Shown here in pieces: positions 52,522 to 60,828 of a DNA stretch of 64,000 nt; position 1 is the first letter of the stretch; every line of letters begins with the position of its first letter. Made by a program: the position numbers and the translations under genes. This DNA is from Chryseobacterium tagetis (GTDB lineage: Bacteria; Bacteroidota; Bacteroidia; Flavobacteriales; Weeksellaceae), in NCBI RefSeq assembly GCF_016735585.2, contig NZ_JAERSE020000002.1, positions 682,001 through 746,000 on the forward strand, in the 5' to 3' direction. Below the pieces are notes generated by a model. The model had not been told where the DNA came from. It ran no database searches and saw nothing but the letters and a program-made list of their open reading frames with translations.

Positions 52522-53473
52522 ATATTTTGTTTTTCATTTCCTGATATTCGTCTTCTAATTTACTCATATGCGTTATTCCGCCTCCGCTTTTGAAATAAAG
52601 GTCTTCTCCTTCTTTTTCTATAAAACGTATCATTACACAGCTGTCCAGATTTTCACCGTCAAACCAACCGCAAACTCCTGTGTAATATCCTCTTTCGTAT
52701 CCTTCCGCATTAAGGATGATTTCAAGTGTCTTAGGTTTTGGAGCCCCTAAAATAGAACCGGCAGGAAGCAGTTTTTTCATAATGCTGCCTACTTTTCCAT
52801 CGAATTCAGGTTTTAAAGATCCTGAAATCTCAGAGCTCATCGCAAATAAATCTTTTTGTTGTGTTTTTATAAAATCGATGTATTGGAACTTGTCTACTTT
52901 TACATCATCTGCTACCATGCTCAGATCATTTCTAAGCAAATCGACTACTGTATAATGTTCTGCCTTTTCTTTTTTATCATTCTTTAAAATTTCTGCAGCA
53001 TTATCCAAAGAAGCATCAATAGTTCCTTTCATGGGGTAAGTCAGAATTTTGCCATCAACAATCTTTACGAAAGTTTCAGGAGAAAAAAATACGAAAAAAT
53101 CTTTATAAAAAACCTTGTATTTTGCAGTTGAATGATAAAAAATCTCTTCCAGTGTTAAATTTGTTTCAATCTTGGTTTTTCTTGTATAATTAACAAGATA
53201 TGAGTTTCCGAAACGAATATTTTTCTGAACTTCATTAAATCCTTTTTCAAAGCTTTCCTGCGTTTCCGGAAAAGAAGTCCATTCTACTTTTTTATTTAAT
53301 TCTGAAGAGCTTTCGGTGTTTGAAAAATTTTGAAAATCAATAAGTAAGCCTGATTCTTTGATGTCGCTTTCTTTGAAGACTTCCACATTCTCTCCAAGAA
53401 AATCGACGATGAAGAAATAGGGAACCTTCTGAAGAGAAAGTTCATCCATTTCCATAAATTTTTGATGATTCAT
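52505..53473 (-). CDS. pabB: Aminodeoxychorismate synthase component I-like, chorismate-binding enzyme
   Basis: This 322-residue enzyme has the chorismate-binding domain of PabB/TrpE. Signatures are GNSYLVNYTRKTKIETNL, the FVKIVDGKILTYPMKGTID region, DLLRNDLSMVADDV, SEISGSLKP, PAGSILGAPKPKTLEII and YTGVCGWFDGENLDSCVMIR. KGTID and SILGAPK point to PabB rather than TrpE. The start is placed at ATG 53473 (MNHQKFMEMDELSLQ). An upstream ATG at 53548 would add residues over the divergent promoter. The paired lyase gene overlaps by 17 bp. Confidence 0.88.
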   Translation of the reverse strand: MNHQKFMEMDELSLQKVPYFFIVDFLGENVEVFKESDIKESGLLIDFQNFSNTESSSELNKKVEWTSFPETQESFEKGFNEVQKNIRFGNSYLVNYTRKTKIETNLTLEEIFYHSTAKYKVFYKDFFVFFSPETFVKIVDGKILTYPMKGTIDASLDNAAEILKNDKKEKAEHYTVVDLLRNDLSMVADDVKVDKFQYIDFIKTQQKDLFAMSSEISGSLKPEFDGKVGSIMKKLLPAGSILGAPKPKTLEIILNAEGYERGYYTGVCGWFDGENLDSCVMIRFIEKEGEDLYFKSGGGITHMSKLEDEYQEMKNKIYVPIH

Positions 53474-53486
53474 TGAAAACATTCGA

Positions 53487-53514
53487 CAAAAGTAATTATT
53501 GATGTTTACTTTTG
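53487..53514. promoter_or_regulatory. Mirrored -7 boxes of the divergent pabB and membrane-protein genes
   Basis: CAAAAGTAA (53487-53495) and TTACTTTTG (53506-53514) form a 9-bp inverted repeat. Each arm is a TAnnTTTG box (TACTTTTG), pointing outwards on opposite strands. The minus-strand box has a TTG 22 bp upstream (53517-53519). The two promoters therefore overlap and may interfere with each other. Confidence 0.6.
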
Positions 53515-53529
53515 CACAAAATTTTTTTG

Positions 53530-54252
53530 ATGCAGAACAAATATCCACAGAAACCGGGAATTGATTTTATCTTGAAGCAGGCTTTTTTCTATTGGAACAA
53601 GACATTGGTTTTCCAGCTGATGTTTTCAATTATTTATTTTGCCGTTTTTTTTACGTCGCTTTTTTTCTTTGCTTCCAAATACGGAATTTGGGATCAACAA
53701 AAAGAATTGATGGATGCTTTTAAAATAAGTACGGAAGCATATATTCAAAAAGCAGCAGAATTGGGAGCTACAGAGAATTCCAGATATTTCAGCTATGCGT
53801 TTTTAGGGACTCTTGTTTTTTTGTATCCTTTAAATATTGGTTTCTTCCAGATTTTCGGAAAAATAGATTTGAAAGAGAAGATAGAGATTTCCGATTTATT
53901 CATAGGGTACAATGGGCTTAATTTCTTTAAATATGTAGGCTATTTTTTATTTTGGGTCTTAATCTATTTTATGATCGCCCAAACTATTATTTTGCCGTTT
54001 ATATGGGTATTAATAACGGTTCTTGTAGCACCGCTTATGTTCTTTAACAACAGAAGAAGTTTTGAAGCTATATCTTTAAATTTCAAAGTGCTGAAAAGTC
54101 ATTTCGTAGAAATTTTAGTGTGCGTTCTTGTGGCTTTTCTCTTTAAATATGTCGGTTTTGCAGTATTCCTTGTCGGAGGTCTTTTTACATTTCCATTCTG
54201 GAATGCAATGATCTATTCACTTTATAAAGCAGTTTTTTCGGATAAAAGTTAA
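53530..54252 (+). CDS. Polytopic membrane protein of unknown function
   Basis: This 240-residue protein has about six hydrophobic helices. The start is at 53530 (MQNKYPQKPGIDFILKQAFFYW) because the earlier ATG at 53512 overlaps the -7 box. Repeating features such as ISDLFIGYNGLNFFKYVGYFLFW recur in the next gene (FSDLFIGYRQNFVNILIYS), so the two are related, with a common SDLFIGY motif. The function is unknown. It is likely co-transcribed with the genes to 56412. Confidence 0.72.
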   Translation: MQNKYPQKPGIDFILKQAFFYWNKTLVFQLMFSIIYFAVFFTSLFFFASKYGIWDQQKELMDAFKISTEAYIQKAAELGATENSRYFSYAFLGTLVFLYPLNIGFFQIFGKIDLKEKIEISDLFIGYNGLNFFKYVGYFLFWVLIYFMIAQTIILPFIWVLITVLVAPLMFFNNRRSFEAISLNFKVLKSHFVEILVCVLVAFLFKYVGFAVFLVGGLFTFPFWNAMIYSLYKAVFSDKS

Positions 54253-54320
54253 ATTTCCAGATACTTACCATTTGTTTTATCAAAAAAAATTTAAATTTGA
54301 TAAACCATAAAATATTAACC

Positions 54321-55058
54321 ATGTCTGAATTTAACGAATTTGACCAACAAGGCTCCGTACCTAATCGGGATACCGGATCTATTATTTCCCATGCTTTTGA
54401 AATGTATAAAGGCATTTTTCTCTATGCCATTGTAAGCATGATTATTTATGTGATCGCAGATTCAATTCTGGAATCTATTGTAGGATTTAATCTTTGGAGC
54501 TTTGGAGAAACTATTAGAGATACCGATGGGGATTTTTCTAATTACAGCTACCATTATTCGCCGGGATTTTCTCTGTATTATTCTTTTTCCGGAGTTTTAG
54601 GGGCCTTATTGTCTCCAATATATGTGGGATTGATTTACATGACGAATAAGTATAATAATAAAGGGGCTATAGAATTTTCGGATTTGTTTATCGGCTACAG
54701 ACAAAACTTTGTCAATATCCTTATTTACAGTCTTATTACTCATGTTGTATTAAGAATTGCATTGGCAATGTGCGGAATTCCTTTCTTCCTGGTTTTTCCT
54801 TTCTTTTTGCTGGGGTATCCTATTTTACTTTTCGAAAATGCTACGGCTACAGAAGCCATGGGAAAAGCATATAATATTGCAAAAGACAATTACGGAACGT
54901 TCTTTGTTGTGTCACTTTTAGGATTAATATTGAGCTTTTGTGGACTTCTTGCCTGTTGCATCGGAGTGCTTTTAACGGGAGCGTTTATGACCACGGTAAT
55001 GTATTCCACGTACTGTGCTTATTTAGGAAAACCAAGGCAAATAACATATAATAAATAA
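54321..55058 (+). CDS. Polytopic membrane protein, related to the preceding gene product
   Basis: The 245-residue product starts MSEFNEFDQQGSVPNRDTG and has about five or six helices. It shares SDLFIGYRQNFVNILIY with the preceding protein (SDLFIGYNGLNFFKYVGY). It begins at 54321, since the upstream ATG at 54297 would add an AT-rich stretch. Its stop codon overlaps the next start by 1 bp (TAATG). Function unknown. Confidence 0.72.
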   Translation: MSEFNEFDQQGSVPNRDTGSIISHAFEMYKGIFLYAIVSMIIYVIADSILESIVGFNLWSFGETIRDTDGDFSNYSYHYSPGFSLYYSFSGVLGALLSPIYVGLIYMTNKYNNKGAIEFSDLFIGYRQNFVNILIYSLITHVVLRIALAMCGIPFFLVFPFFLLGYPILLFENATATEAMGKAYNIAKDNYGTFFVVSLLGLILSFCGLLACCIGVLLTGAFMTTVMYSTYCAYLGKPRQITYNK

Positions 55059-56146
55059 TGATGAATAAAGATAAACAAATCAGCAGCGTTGCCATTAAGC
55101 AAGTTTCTTTGCTGGCTATTATTTTAATTTTAACGGGGTTGGTCTGTTTTAATCTTTCTTTGTTTATTCCTTCTGTTTTGGGAGCGATTACGATCTATGT
55201 AGTTTGCAGGAAGTACAATTTCTATCTTCAGGAAGAGAAAAAATGGAAACCGTGGCTTTCTTCATTTGTTTTAATGCTTGCGAGTTTAATTATTCTTATT
55301 CTTCCGGTCTATTTTATCGCCGATCTTTTGATCCAGAAATTAGGAAACGCACAAGCTTATATGGATAAGTTTAATGTGTTTCTGGAAAAGATACATACCT
55401 ATATTTATTCAAAAACAGGTTTTGATATTTTAAGCAAAGAAAATATGGATAAGCTGAAGAGTAATGTAGGTCAGTTTTCAACAAAAGCGTTGAGCGGGAC
55501 TTTCAATACGCTTACAGTGATCATGTCCATGTATTTTATTCTTTATTTCATGCTTGAAAGACCGAGGTTTTTCGAAAGGATCATATCTTCTTCGGCGCCT
55601 CTTAAAAAGGCAAATGTCTCATTGATCGGAGAAAAAATGAGAAAACTCATTATCGCCAATGCCATTGGAATTCCTGTAGTTGCAATGGGACAAGGTCTTG
55701 TTGCTTTGGTGGGATATTTCATCTTTGGAGCTCCAAGTCCTGTTCTGCTTTTTGCCCTTACTGCGGCAGCATCCATGATTCCGGTTGTCGGAGCCGCCAT
55801 TGTGTACGTCCCGATTTGTATCTTTATGATCGCTGAAGGAAATACAGGACCGGGAATCGGACTGGCTATTTACTGTATTGTGGTGGTTGGATTAACAGAC
55901 AATCTCCTGAGATTTACATTATTAAAAAAACTGGAAGATATTCATCCTTTAAATACCGTTTTCGGAATTATTATGGGGATGAACCTATTTGGCTTTATGG
56001 GGCTTATTTTTGGACCCATTTTAATCTCTTTAACATTACTTTTAATTCAGGTATACAGAGACGAATTTTCAGAGGAAGGTATTCCCGAACTCAAACTTCC
56101 GGGTGATGATGAGGAAAAAGATAATAAAATTGATATAATAGTATAA
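55058..56146 (+). CDS. AI-2E family transporter (PerM/YhhT-like)
   Basis: This is a 362-residue permease with about eight helices of the AI-2E/UPF0118 family. The paired N-terminal helices are followed by a large loop with FLEKIHTYIYSKTGFDIL and KAL, then the family segments GIPVVAMGQGLVALVGYFIFG, SMIPVVGAAIVYVPI and LLKKLEDIHPLNTVFGII with FGPILISLTLLL. Substrates of this family differ (AI-2, Na+/H+ antiport in some members) and cannot be told here. It overlaps the previous gene by 1 bp. Confidence 0.88.
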   Translation: MMNKDKQISSVAIKQVSLLAIILILTGLVCFNLSLFIPSVLGAITIYVVCRKYNFYLQEEKKWKPWLSSFVLMLASLIILILPVYFIADLLIQKLGNAQAYMDKFNVFLEKIHTYIYSKTGFDILSKENMDKLKSNVGQFSTKALSGTFNTLTVIMSMYFILYFMLERPRFFERIISSSAPLKKANVSLIGEKMRKLIIANAIGIPVVAMGQGLVALVGYFIFGAPSPVLLFALTAAASMIPVVGAAIVYVPICIFMIAEGNTGPGIGLAIYCIVVVGLTDNLLRFTLLKKLEDIHPLNTVFGIIMGMNLFGFMGLIFGPILISLTLLLIQVYRDEFSEEGIPELKLPGDDEEKDNKIDIIV

Positions 56147-56148
56147 AA

Positions 56149-56412
56149 GTGGAAGGAATAAACCCTGAAATATTAAAAGAGATCTGTGTCGTTAAAATGC
56201 CTTTCGGAAAATACGAAGGAACAATTCTGGCAGATTTGCCCATAAGTTATCTCGAATGGTTTTACCGTAAAGGAATGCCAAAAGGAAAGTTGGGAATGCA
56301 GCTCTCAACGATTTATGAAATTAAATTGAATGGTTTGATGGATCTGTTAATTCCCCTTCGTGGAGGATCTGTAAACTATCAAAAACTAAATCCAAAAACG
56401 TTTAAATTTTAA
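56149..56412 (+). CDS. DUF3820 family protein
   Basis: This 87-residue protein uses a GTG start 3 bp after the transporter gene. The core VVKMPFGKYEGTILADLPISYLEWFYRKGMPKG (residues about 14-46) is the DUF3820 signature. The family is sometimes fused to exonuclease domains; this one stands alone. It has no membrane segment. The last gene before a strong terminator. Confidence 0.85.
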   Translation: MEGINPEILKEICVVKMPFGKYEGTILADLPISYLEWFYRKGMPKGKLGMQLSTIYEIKLNGLMDLLIPLRGGSVNYQKLNPKTFKF

Positions 56413-56419
56413 AAATAAG

Positions 56420-56448
56420 TTTCGGCGGCATCGAAGATGCCGCCGAAA
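56420..56448. terminator. Strong bidirectional terminator
   Basis: TTTCGGCGGCATC (56420-56432) pairs perfectly with GATGCCGCCGAAA (56436-56448) around GAA. It separates the convergent DUF3820 gene and uvrB. Confidence 0.9.
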
Positions 56449-56466
56449 TCTTTAAATAAGGTTCTT

Positions 56467-58458
56467 TTAATCCCGTAAAGCCGCAATTTCATCTCTTAAT
56501 TTCGCAGCTTTTATAAAATCAAGGCTTTTTGCTGCAGCTTCCATTTCTTTTTGCTTTTGAACGATAATTTTTTCTACATCTTCAGAAGTATAAGAAGCTT
56601 TTGTTTCCGCAACTTTTTGTAAAATTTCCTTTTGGGTATATTTTTCGTCAGGGAAATCCTTGCTTCGACCGACTAAATTTTCAGATATTTTTTTGTTTAG
56701 AGCTTGCGGTACTTTTCCGTGTTCTTCGTTATATTGTATTTGTTTGGCACGACGATATTCAGTTTCATCAAGAGTTGCCTGCATCGATTTTGTAATTTTA
56801 TCAGCATACATAATGGCTTTTCCATTGACGTTTCTTGCGGCACGACCTACAGTTTGAATCATAGATCTTCTGCTTCGTAACATTCCCTCCTTATCAGCAT
56901 CAAGAATAGCAACCAATGAAACTTCGGGTAAATCTAACCCTTCTCGAAGTAAATTTACCCCAATTAAAACATCAAAAAGACCAATACGTAAATCATGCAT
57001 AATCTGAATACGCTCTAATGTTTCTACGTCAGAATGAATATATCTTGTTCGTATTCCGAATTTTGTAAAATATTTAGTGAGCTCTTCCGCCATTTTTTTA
57101 GTCAACGTCGTGACCAAAACTCTTTCATCAACATCTGCTCTTTTCTGAATTTCTTCCATCAAATCATCAATTTGATTTAATGAAGGCCTTACTTCGATAA
57201 TGGGATCTAGAAGTCCTGTGGGACGAATGATTTGCTCAATATATTCCCCACCTGTTTTTTCAAGTTCATAATCTGCTGGTGTTGCAGAAACATAGATCAC
57301 CTGATTTTGCATCGTTTCGAACTCCTGAAATTTTAACGGACGGTTATCCATTGCTGCAGGAAGTCTGAAACCGTATTCCACCAAAGATTCTTTTCTGCTT
57401 CGGTCTCCTCCGTACATCGCATGAACCTGTGGAACGGTAACGTGGCTTTCATCAATCACCATTAAAAAATCTTTCGGGAAATAATCAATCAGACAGAAAG
57501 GTCGGGTTCCCGGTTCTCTTCCATCTAAATATCTCGAATAATTCTCAATTCCTGAGCAATACCCAAGTTCTTTGATCATTTCTAAATCAAGCTCTGTTCT
57601 TTCCTGTAGCCTTTTAGCTTCCAAAGGTTTTTCAACAGAATTAAAGAAATCAACCTGTTTTACCATATCATCCTGAATTTCCCGGATGGCTCCATTCAGG
57701 GTTTCCTTTGAAGTTACGAATAAATTGGCAGGATAAATTTGTATCTGCTCAAAATTGGCCGTTACATTTCCGGAAACGGGATCAAAACTTTGTATTTTTT
57801 CAATCTCATCCCCGAAAAACTGAATTCTGATGGCGTTATCTGCATAAGCCGGGAATACATCAACCACATCCCCTTTTACACGGAATGTTCCTCTTTGAAA
57901 CTCACTTAAAGTTCTTGCGTATAATGCATTAACAAGTGAGTGAAGTAATGCAGTTCTTGTTGTTTTTTCTCCTAATTCAAGAGAAATAAGCGATTTGTGA
58001 AATTCATTTGGGTTTCCGATACCATAAATACAGGAAACGGAAGCAACAATCAAAACATCTCTTCTCCCGGAAAGCAAGCTTGCAGTTGCAGACAGACGGA
58101 GCTTTTCTACTTCCTCGTTAATGCTTAGATCTTTTTCAATATAAGTTCCTGAACTGGCAATATAAGCTTCAGGCTGATAATAATCGTAATAACTTACAAA
58201 ATATTCCACAGCATTTTCAGGGAAAAATTCTTTGAACTCCATAAAAAGCTGGGCTGCCAAAGTTTTATTATGCGCTAAAACCAGAGTAGGTCTTTGAACA
58301 TTGTTCACGACATTGGCAATGGTAAAGGTTTTCCCGGATCCGGTTACCCCTAACAACGTTTGATATTTCTCACCGATTTCTATTCCGCCGGTAAGCTTTT
58401 CAATCGCTTTTGGCTGATCTCCGGTTGGCTGATATTCTGACTGAAGTTTGAATTGCAT
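56467..58458 (-). CDS. uvrB: Excinuclease ABC subunit UvrB
   Basis: UvrB is the damage-verifying helicase-like subunit of nucleotide excision repair. The 663-residue product has Walker A GVTGSGKTFTIANV, the beta-hairpin region SYYDYYQPEAYI, and VIDESHVTVPQVHAMYGGDRSRK. Helicase motifs VTTLTKKMAEELTKYF and GVNLLREGLDLPEVSLV with QTVGRAARNVNG follow. The C-terminal UVR domain, which binds UvrC, is at about 625-660. It is a single-gene unit. Confidence 0.97.
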   Translation of the reverse strand: MQFKLQSEYQPTGDQPKAIEKLTGGIEIGEKYQTLLGVTGSGKTFTIANVVNNVQRPTLVLAHNKTLAAQLFMEFKEFFPENAVEYFVSYYDYYQPEAYIASSGTYIEKDLSINEEVEKLRLSATASLLSGRRDVLIVASVSCIYGIGNPNEFHKSLISLELGEKTTRTALLHSLVNALYARTLSEFQRGTFRVKGDVVDVFPAYADNAIRIQFFGDEIEKIQSFDPVSGNVTANFEQIQIYPANLFVTSKETLNGAIREIQDDMVKQVDFFNSVEKPLEAKRLQERTELDLEMIKELGYCSGIENYSRYLDGREPGTRPFCLIDYFPKDFLMVIDESHVTVPQVHAMYGGDRSRKESLVEYGFRLPAAMDNRPLKFQEFETMQNQVIYVSATPADYELEKTGGEYIEQIIRPTGLLDPIIEVRPSLNQIDDLMEEIQKRADVDERVLVTTLTKKMAEELTKYFTKFGIRTRYIHSDVETLERIQIMHDLRIGLFDVLIGVNLLREGLDLPEVSLVAILDADKEGMLRSRRSMIQTVGRAARNVNGKAIMYADKITKSMQATLDETEYRRAKQIQYNEEHGKVPQALNKKISENLVGRSKDFPDEKYTQKEILQKVAETKASYTSEDVEKIIVQKQKEMEAAAKSLDFIKAAKLRDEIAALRD

Positions 58459-58476
58459 CTAACAAAATTACAAAAT

Positions 58477-58506
58477 AAAACCGTTCTGAAACTTCAGAAC
58501 GGTTTT
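58477..58506. terminator. Terminator between the M56-TonB gene and uvrB
   Basis: AAAACCGTTCTGAA (58477-58490) pairs with TTCAGAACGGTTTT (58493-58506). It follows the M56-TonB gene on the minus strand. Confidence 0.86.
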
Positions 58507-58525
58507 TAATCATCATCATTTGTAT

Positions 58526-60343
58526 TTATTGAAAATTCAGGGTAAGAGGTAATTTGAAAACCGTTTGAATAGGTTTCCCATCTGCTGTTGCGGGTGTCCA
58601 GGTTTTATTGGCAAGGACTTCTTTTATGGCACGTGTCGCTTCAGAATTGAAGCTGGGTGTTTTTCCATCAGCTTTTATATTGGTCGCTTTTCCGTTTTCG
58701 TCTATGGATATATAAATATCTGCTTTCATCATTCCTTTTTCATCTTTTCCGAAAGCAGAAGTGTCAAATTTGTTGGCAAACTGTTTTCTTAGCTCATGAA
58801 TACCTCCCGGGAATTCTGCTTGAACTAAATTCTCAGCAGGAGCTGGAGGGGGAGGCGGTGGTGCAATTGCTAAATCTGTGACTGTATTATCATCATTTGT
58901 ATTTTTAATTTTTTCAAGTTTTGCACTTATTTTTGTCTTAGGAGTAGTTGTATCTTTTTTTACCGAATTGATTTCCGCTTTAAAACCCATTATGATTTTA
59001 CTGTCCTCCTGTTGATATTTTTTAAAATATTCATTTGTCATTAGATCGACTTGATAAGGCTGAGGATTTTTTTTGCTGATAGCGTTCGGATATCTTTTAC
59101 TGATGAATTTATGGGAAAAGTCCGTTGGAGTGTAATTTTTTAAATCCTGATTATTTGTTTTCTTTCCATCAATCCATAATCCATATTTATTCTGATTGGT
59201 AAAATCCTGTAAATCTTTAGCTGATGGCGGATTCTTTTCAAACTTTTTGGGATTGATAAATACAATAAAAGTTTCTTTTTTTTGCTGATCCGTCAGTTCG
59301 TTATAAAGCTCCGTCAGTTTTTTTCTGTCAGATGAAGAAATTTCCCTTTCAAATTTTGCATATTCTTTTTTATTTAAAAGATCAGAATATTTCTCCAGGA
59401 TCAGTTTGAAATCTGAATAAGGATCGTTTGAAGGAGTTGCAGAAAAAGTATTTTTATTTTCCTGCATCAAATTTTCTGAATTTTCTTTTGCATACGCTTT
59501 GTCAACAAAAAATACAGCTAAAGCTGCAAACGCAGGGATTGTAAGATACTTTTTTGCTTTCGCGAATTTTGAATTTTTTCTTGTCATCATAATAAATCGT
59601 TTTTTGGTGTTGTTAAAATTGAATTGGTGAATCAGGCTTAAATTCTGCTGCTTAAGAATTTCTTGTAAAATAAGTTCCTGATAATTTTTGATGTTTTTAT
59701 TCACATGAATAACTTCTTCATCAGCAATGAATTCGTGATTGGTAACGATTGCTTTTTTGTAGAAGTACACAAACGGATTAAACCAAACTAATATTTTCAG
59801 AATTTCTGTAACTAAAACATCTGCAGTATGTTTTTGCTTTACATGAATCTCTTCGTGAAGAAAAATACTGTTTTCTATACTGCCTTCTTTAAAATAATCC
59901 TTAGAAATATAAATCGTATTCATAAAACTAAAAGGAGGGGTATTGTCTTCAAGGATCTTAATTGTTCTGCTTTTGTAGGTAATTTTTTTACCTTTCAGGC
60001 TTTTGATCTTATAGATTGAAAACAGAAGCTTGCAGAGTAAAATTCCGGCTACTAAAAGATAGATCGGAAGAATTAAAGAAGTATAGTCAAACGCTTCCTG
60101 TGATGCAGGAATCTGTGAATAAGAAACCGTCTGAAGAGCTTCCTCGTTTTGAAAAAATATTTTTTCTGCAGGTGCTTTTTGTTGTGTTTTTATTGTTATA
60201 AAAGGAACACCATAAGAAAATACAAGAGCGAATATCAGGAAAAACCGGTTAAACACAAATGTTTTTTCCTTTGCCAGAAACAGATGATAACATCCCAGCA
60301 GAATTCCTGAACAGATAATGATTTTTAAAACAATCGTTTCCAT
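58526..60343 (-). CDS. BlaR1-like M56 metallopeptidase fused to a TonB C-terminal domain
   Basis: The 605-residue membrane protein has about four N-terminal helices with the M56 zinc motif HEEIH at residues 163-167 (FLHEEIHVKQKHTADVLVTE). A further helix follows near KKYLTIPAFAALAVFFVDKA. After a long periplasmic part and a Pro-rich hinge (APPPPPPAP) comes a TonB C-terminal domain, FPGGIHELRKQFANKF to TWTPATADGKPIQTVFKLP. In place of a penicillin-binding sensor it carries a TonB-like end. It is 2 bp after the BlaI-type repressor gene and probably cleaves or inactivates it on a signal that is unknown. Confidence 0.88.
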   Translation of the reverse strand: METIVLKIIICSGILLGCYHLFLAKEKTFVFNRFFLIFALVFSYGVPFITIKTQQKAPAEKIFFQNEEALQTVSYSQIPASQEAFDYTSLILPIYLLVAGILLCKLLFSIYKIKSLKGKKITYKSRTIKILEDNTPPFSFMNTIYISKDYFKEGSIENSIFLHEEIHVKQKHTADVLVTEILKILVWFNPFVYFYKKAIVTNHEFIADEEVIHVNKNIKNYQELILQEILKQQNLSLIHQFNFNNTKKRFIMMTRKNSKFAKAKKYLTIPAFAALAVFFVDKAYAKENSENLMQENKNTFSATPSNDPYSDFKLILEKYSDLLNKKEYAKFEREISSSDRKKLTELYNELTDQQKKETFIVFINPKKFEKNPPSAKDLQDFTNQNKYGLWIDGKKTNNQDLKNYTPTDFSHKFISKRYPNAISKKNPQPYQVDLMTNEYFKKYQQEDSKIIMGFKAEINSVKKDTTTPKTKISAKLEKIKNTNDDNTVTDLAIAPPPPPPAPAENLVQAEFPGGIHELRKQFANKFDTSAFGKDEKGMMKADIYISIDENGKATNIKADGKTPSFNSEATRAIKEVLANKTWTPATADGKPIQTVFKLPLTLNFQ

Positions 60344-60345
60344 TT

Positions 60346-60717
60346 TTATTCTTTTATCTGTTGATCTATAATATCACGGAGTTCTTTAAGCTCTTTCTGG
60401 GTCAGTTTTGAATTTGACGTAAAGAACGAAGCAAACTGTGTAACCGAGCTGTTAAAAAAGCGGTCGATCATCGAGGTCATTTCTTCTTTGAAATATTCTC
60501 CTTTTGCCACTTTAGGATAATACTCACGGGAATTGCCGTAAAGGGTAAAACCTATTAAATCTTTATTCTGCATGCGTTTCAGTAACGTAGCCACTGTAGT
60601 AGGAGCGGGTTTTGGTTCGGAGTAAGACTCTAAGATCTCTTTCATGAAAACCTTTTCTTTTTCCCATAAGATTTCCATGAGTATTTTTTCAGAAGCTGTA
60701 AGTTTTATTTCTTTCAT
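60346..60717 (-). CDS. BlaI/MecI-family transcriptional repressor
   Basis: This 123-residue winged-helix repressor has the BlaI pattern LTASEKILMEILWEKEKVFMKEIL, with helix-turn-helix TTVATLLKRMQNKDLIGFT and the C-terminal dimerisation helices MTSMIDRFFNSSVTQFASFF. In the family, the M56 partner triggers its proteolysis. A TACA/TGTA-type operator lies just upstream, so it probably represses its own operon. Bacteroidota have many such pairs not linked to beta-lactams. Confidence 0.9.
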   Translation of the reverse strand: MKEIKLTASEKILMEILWEKEKVFMKEILESYSEPKPAPTTVATLLKRMQNKDLIGFTLYGNSREYYPKVAKGEYFKEEMTSMIDRFFNSSVTQFASFFTSNSKLTQKELKELRDIIDQQIKE

Positions 60718-60740
60718 GTTTCTACGTTTTGATATTTAGC

Positions 60741-60774
60741 TCTACAAATGTAGAATTAAATTTTAATTACGCAA
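60741..60774 (-). promoter_or_regulatory. Promoter with embedded BlaI-type operator
   Basis: TCTACAAATGTAGA (60741-60754) is a perfect palindrome with the BlaI/MecI half-sites TACA and TGTA. Read on the minus strand it contains TACATTTG (60745-60752), which is the -7 box, with TTG (60772-60774) 19 bp upstream. Repressor binding would thus cover the -7 box. A further half-site TCTACG is at 60721-60726. Confidence 0.82.
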
Positions 60775-60828
60775 ATTTTTTATGGCATTATTTTTCCTCT
60801 CATCTTTATAACCACTTAAATATCAATT

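Noticed and set aside
53474..53548. Extended pabB start at 53548
   Set aside because: The added region overlaps the divergent promoters and does not look like PabB.
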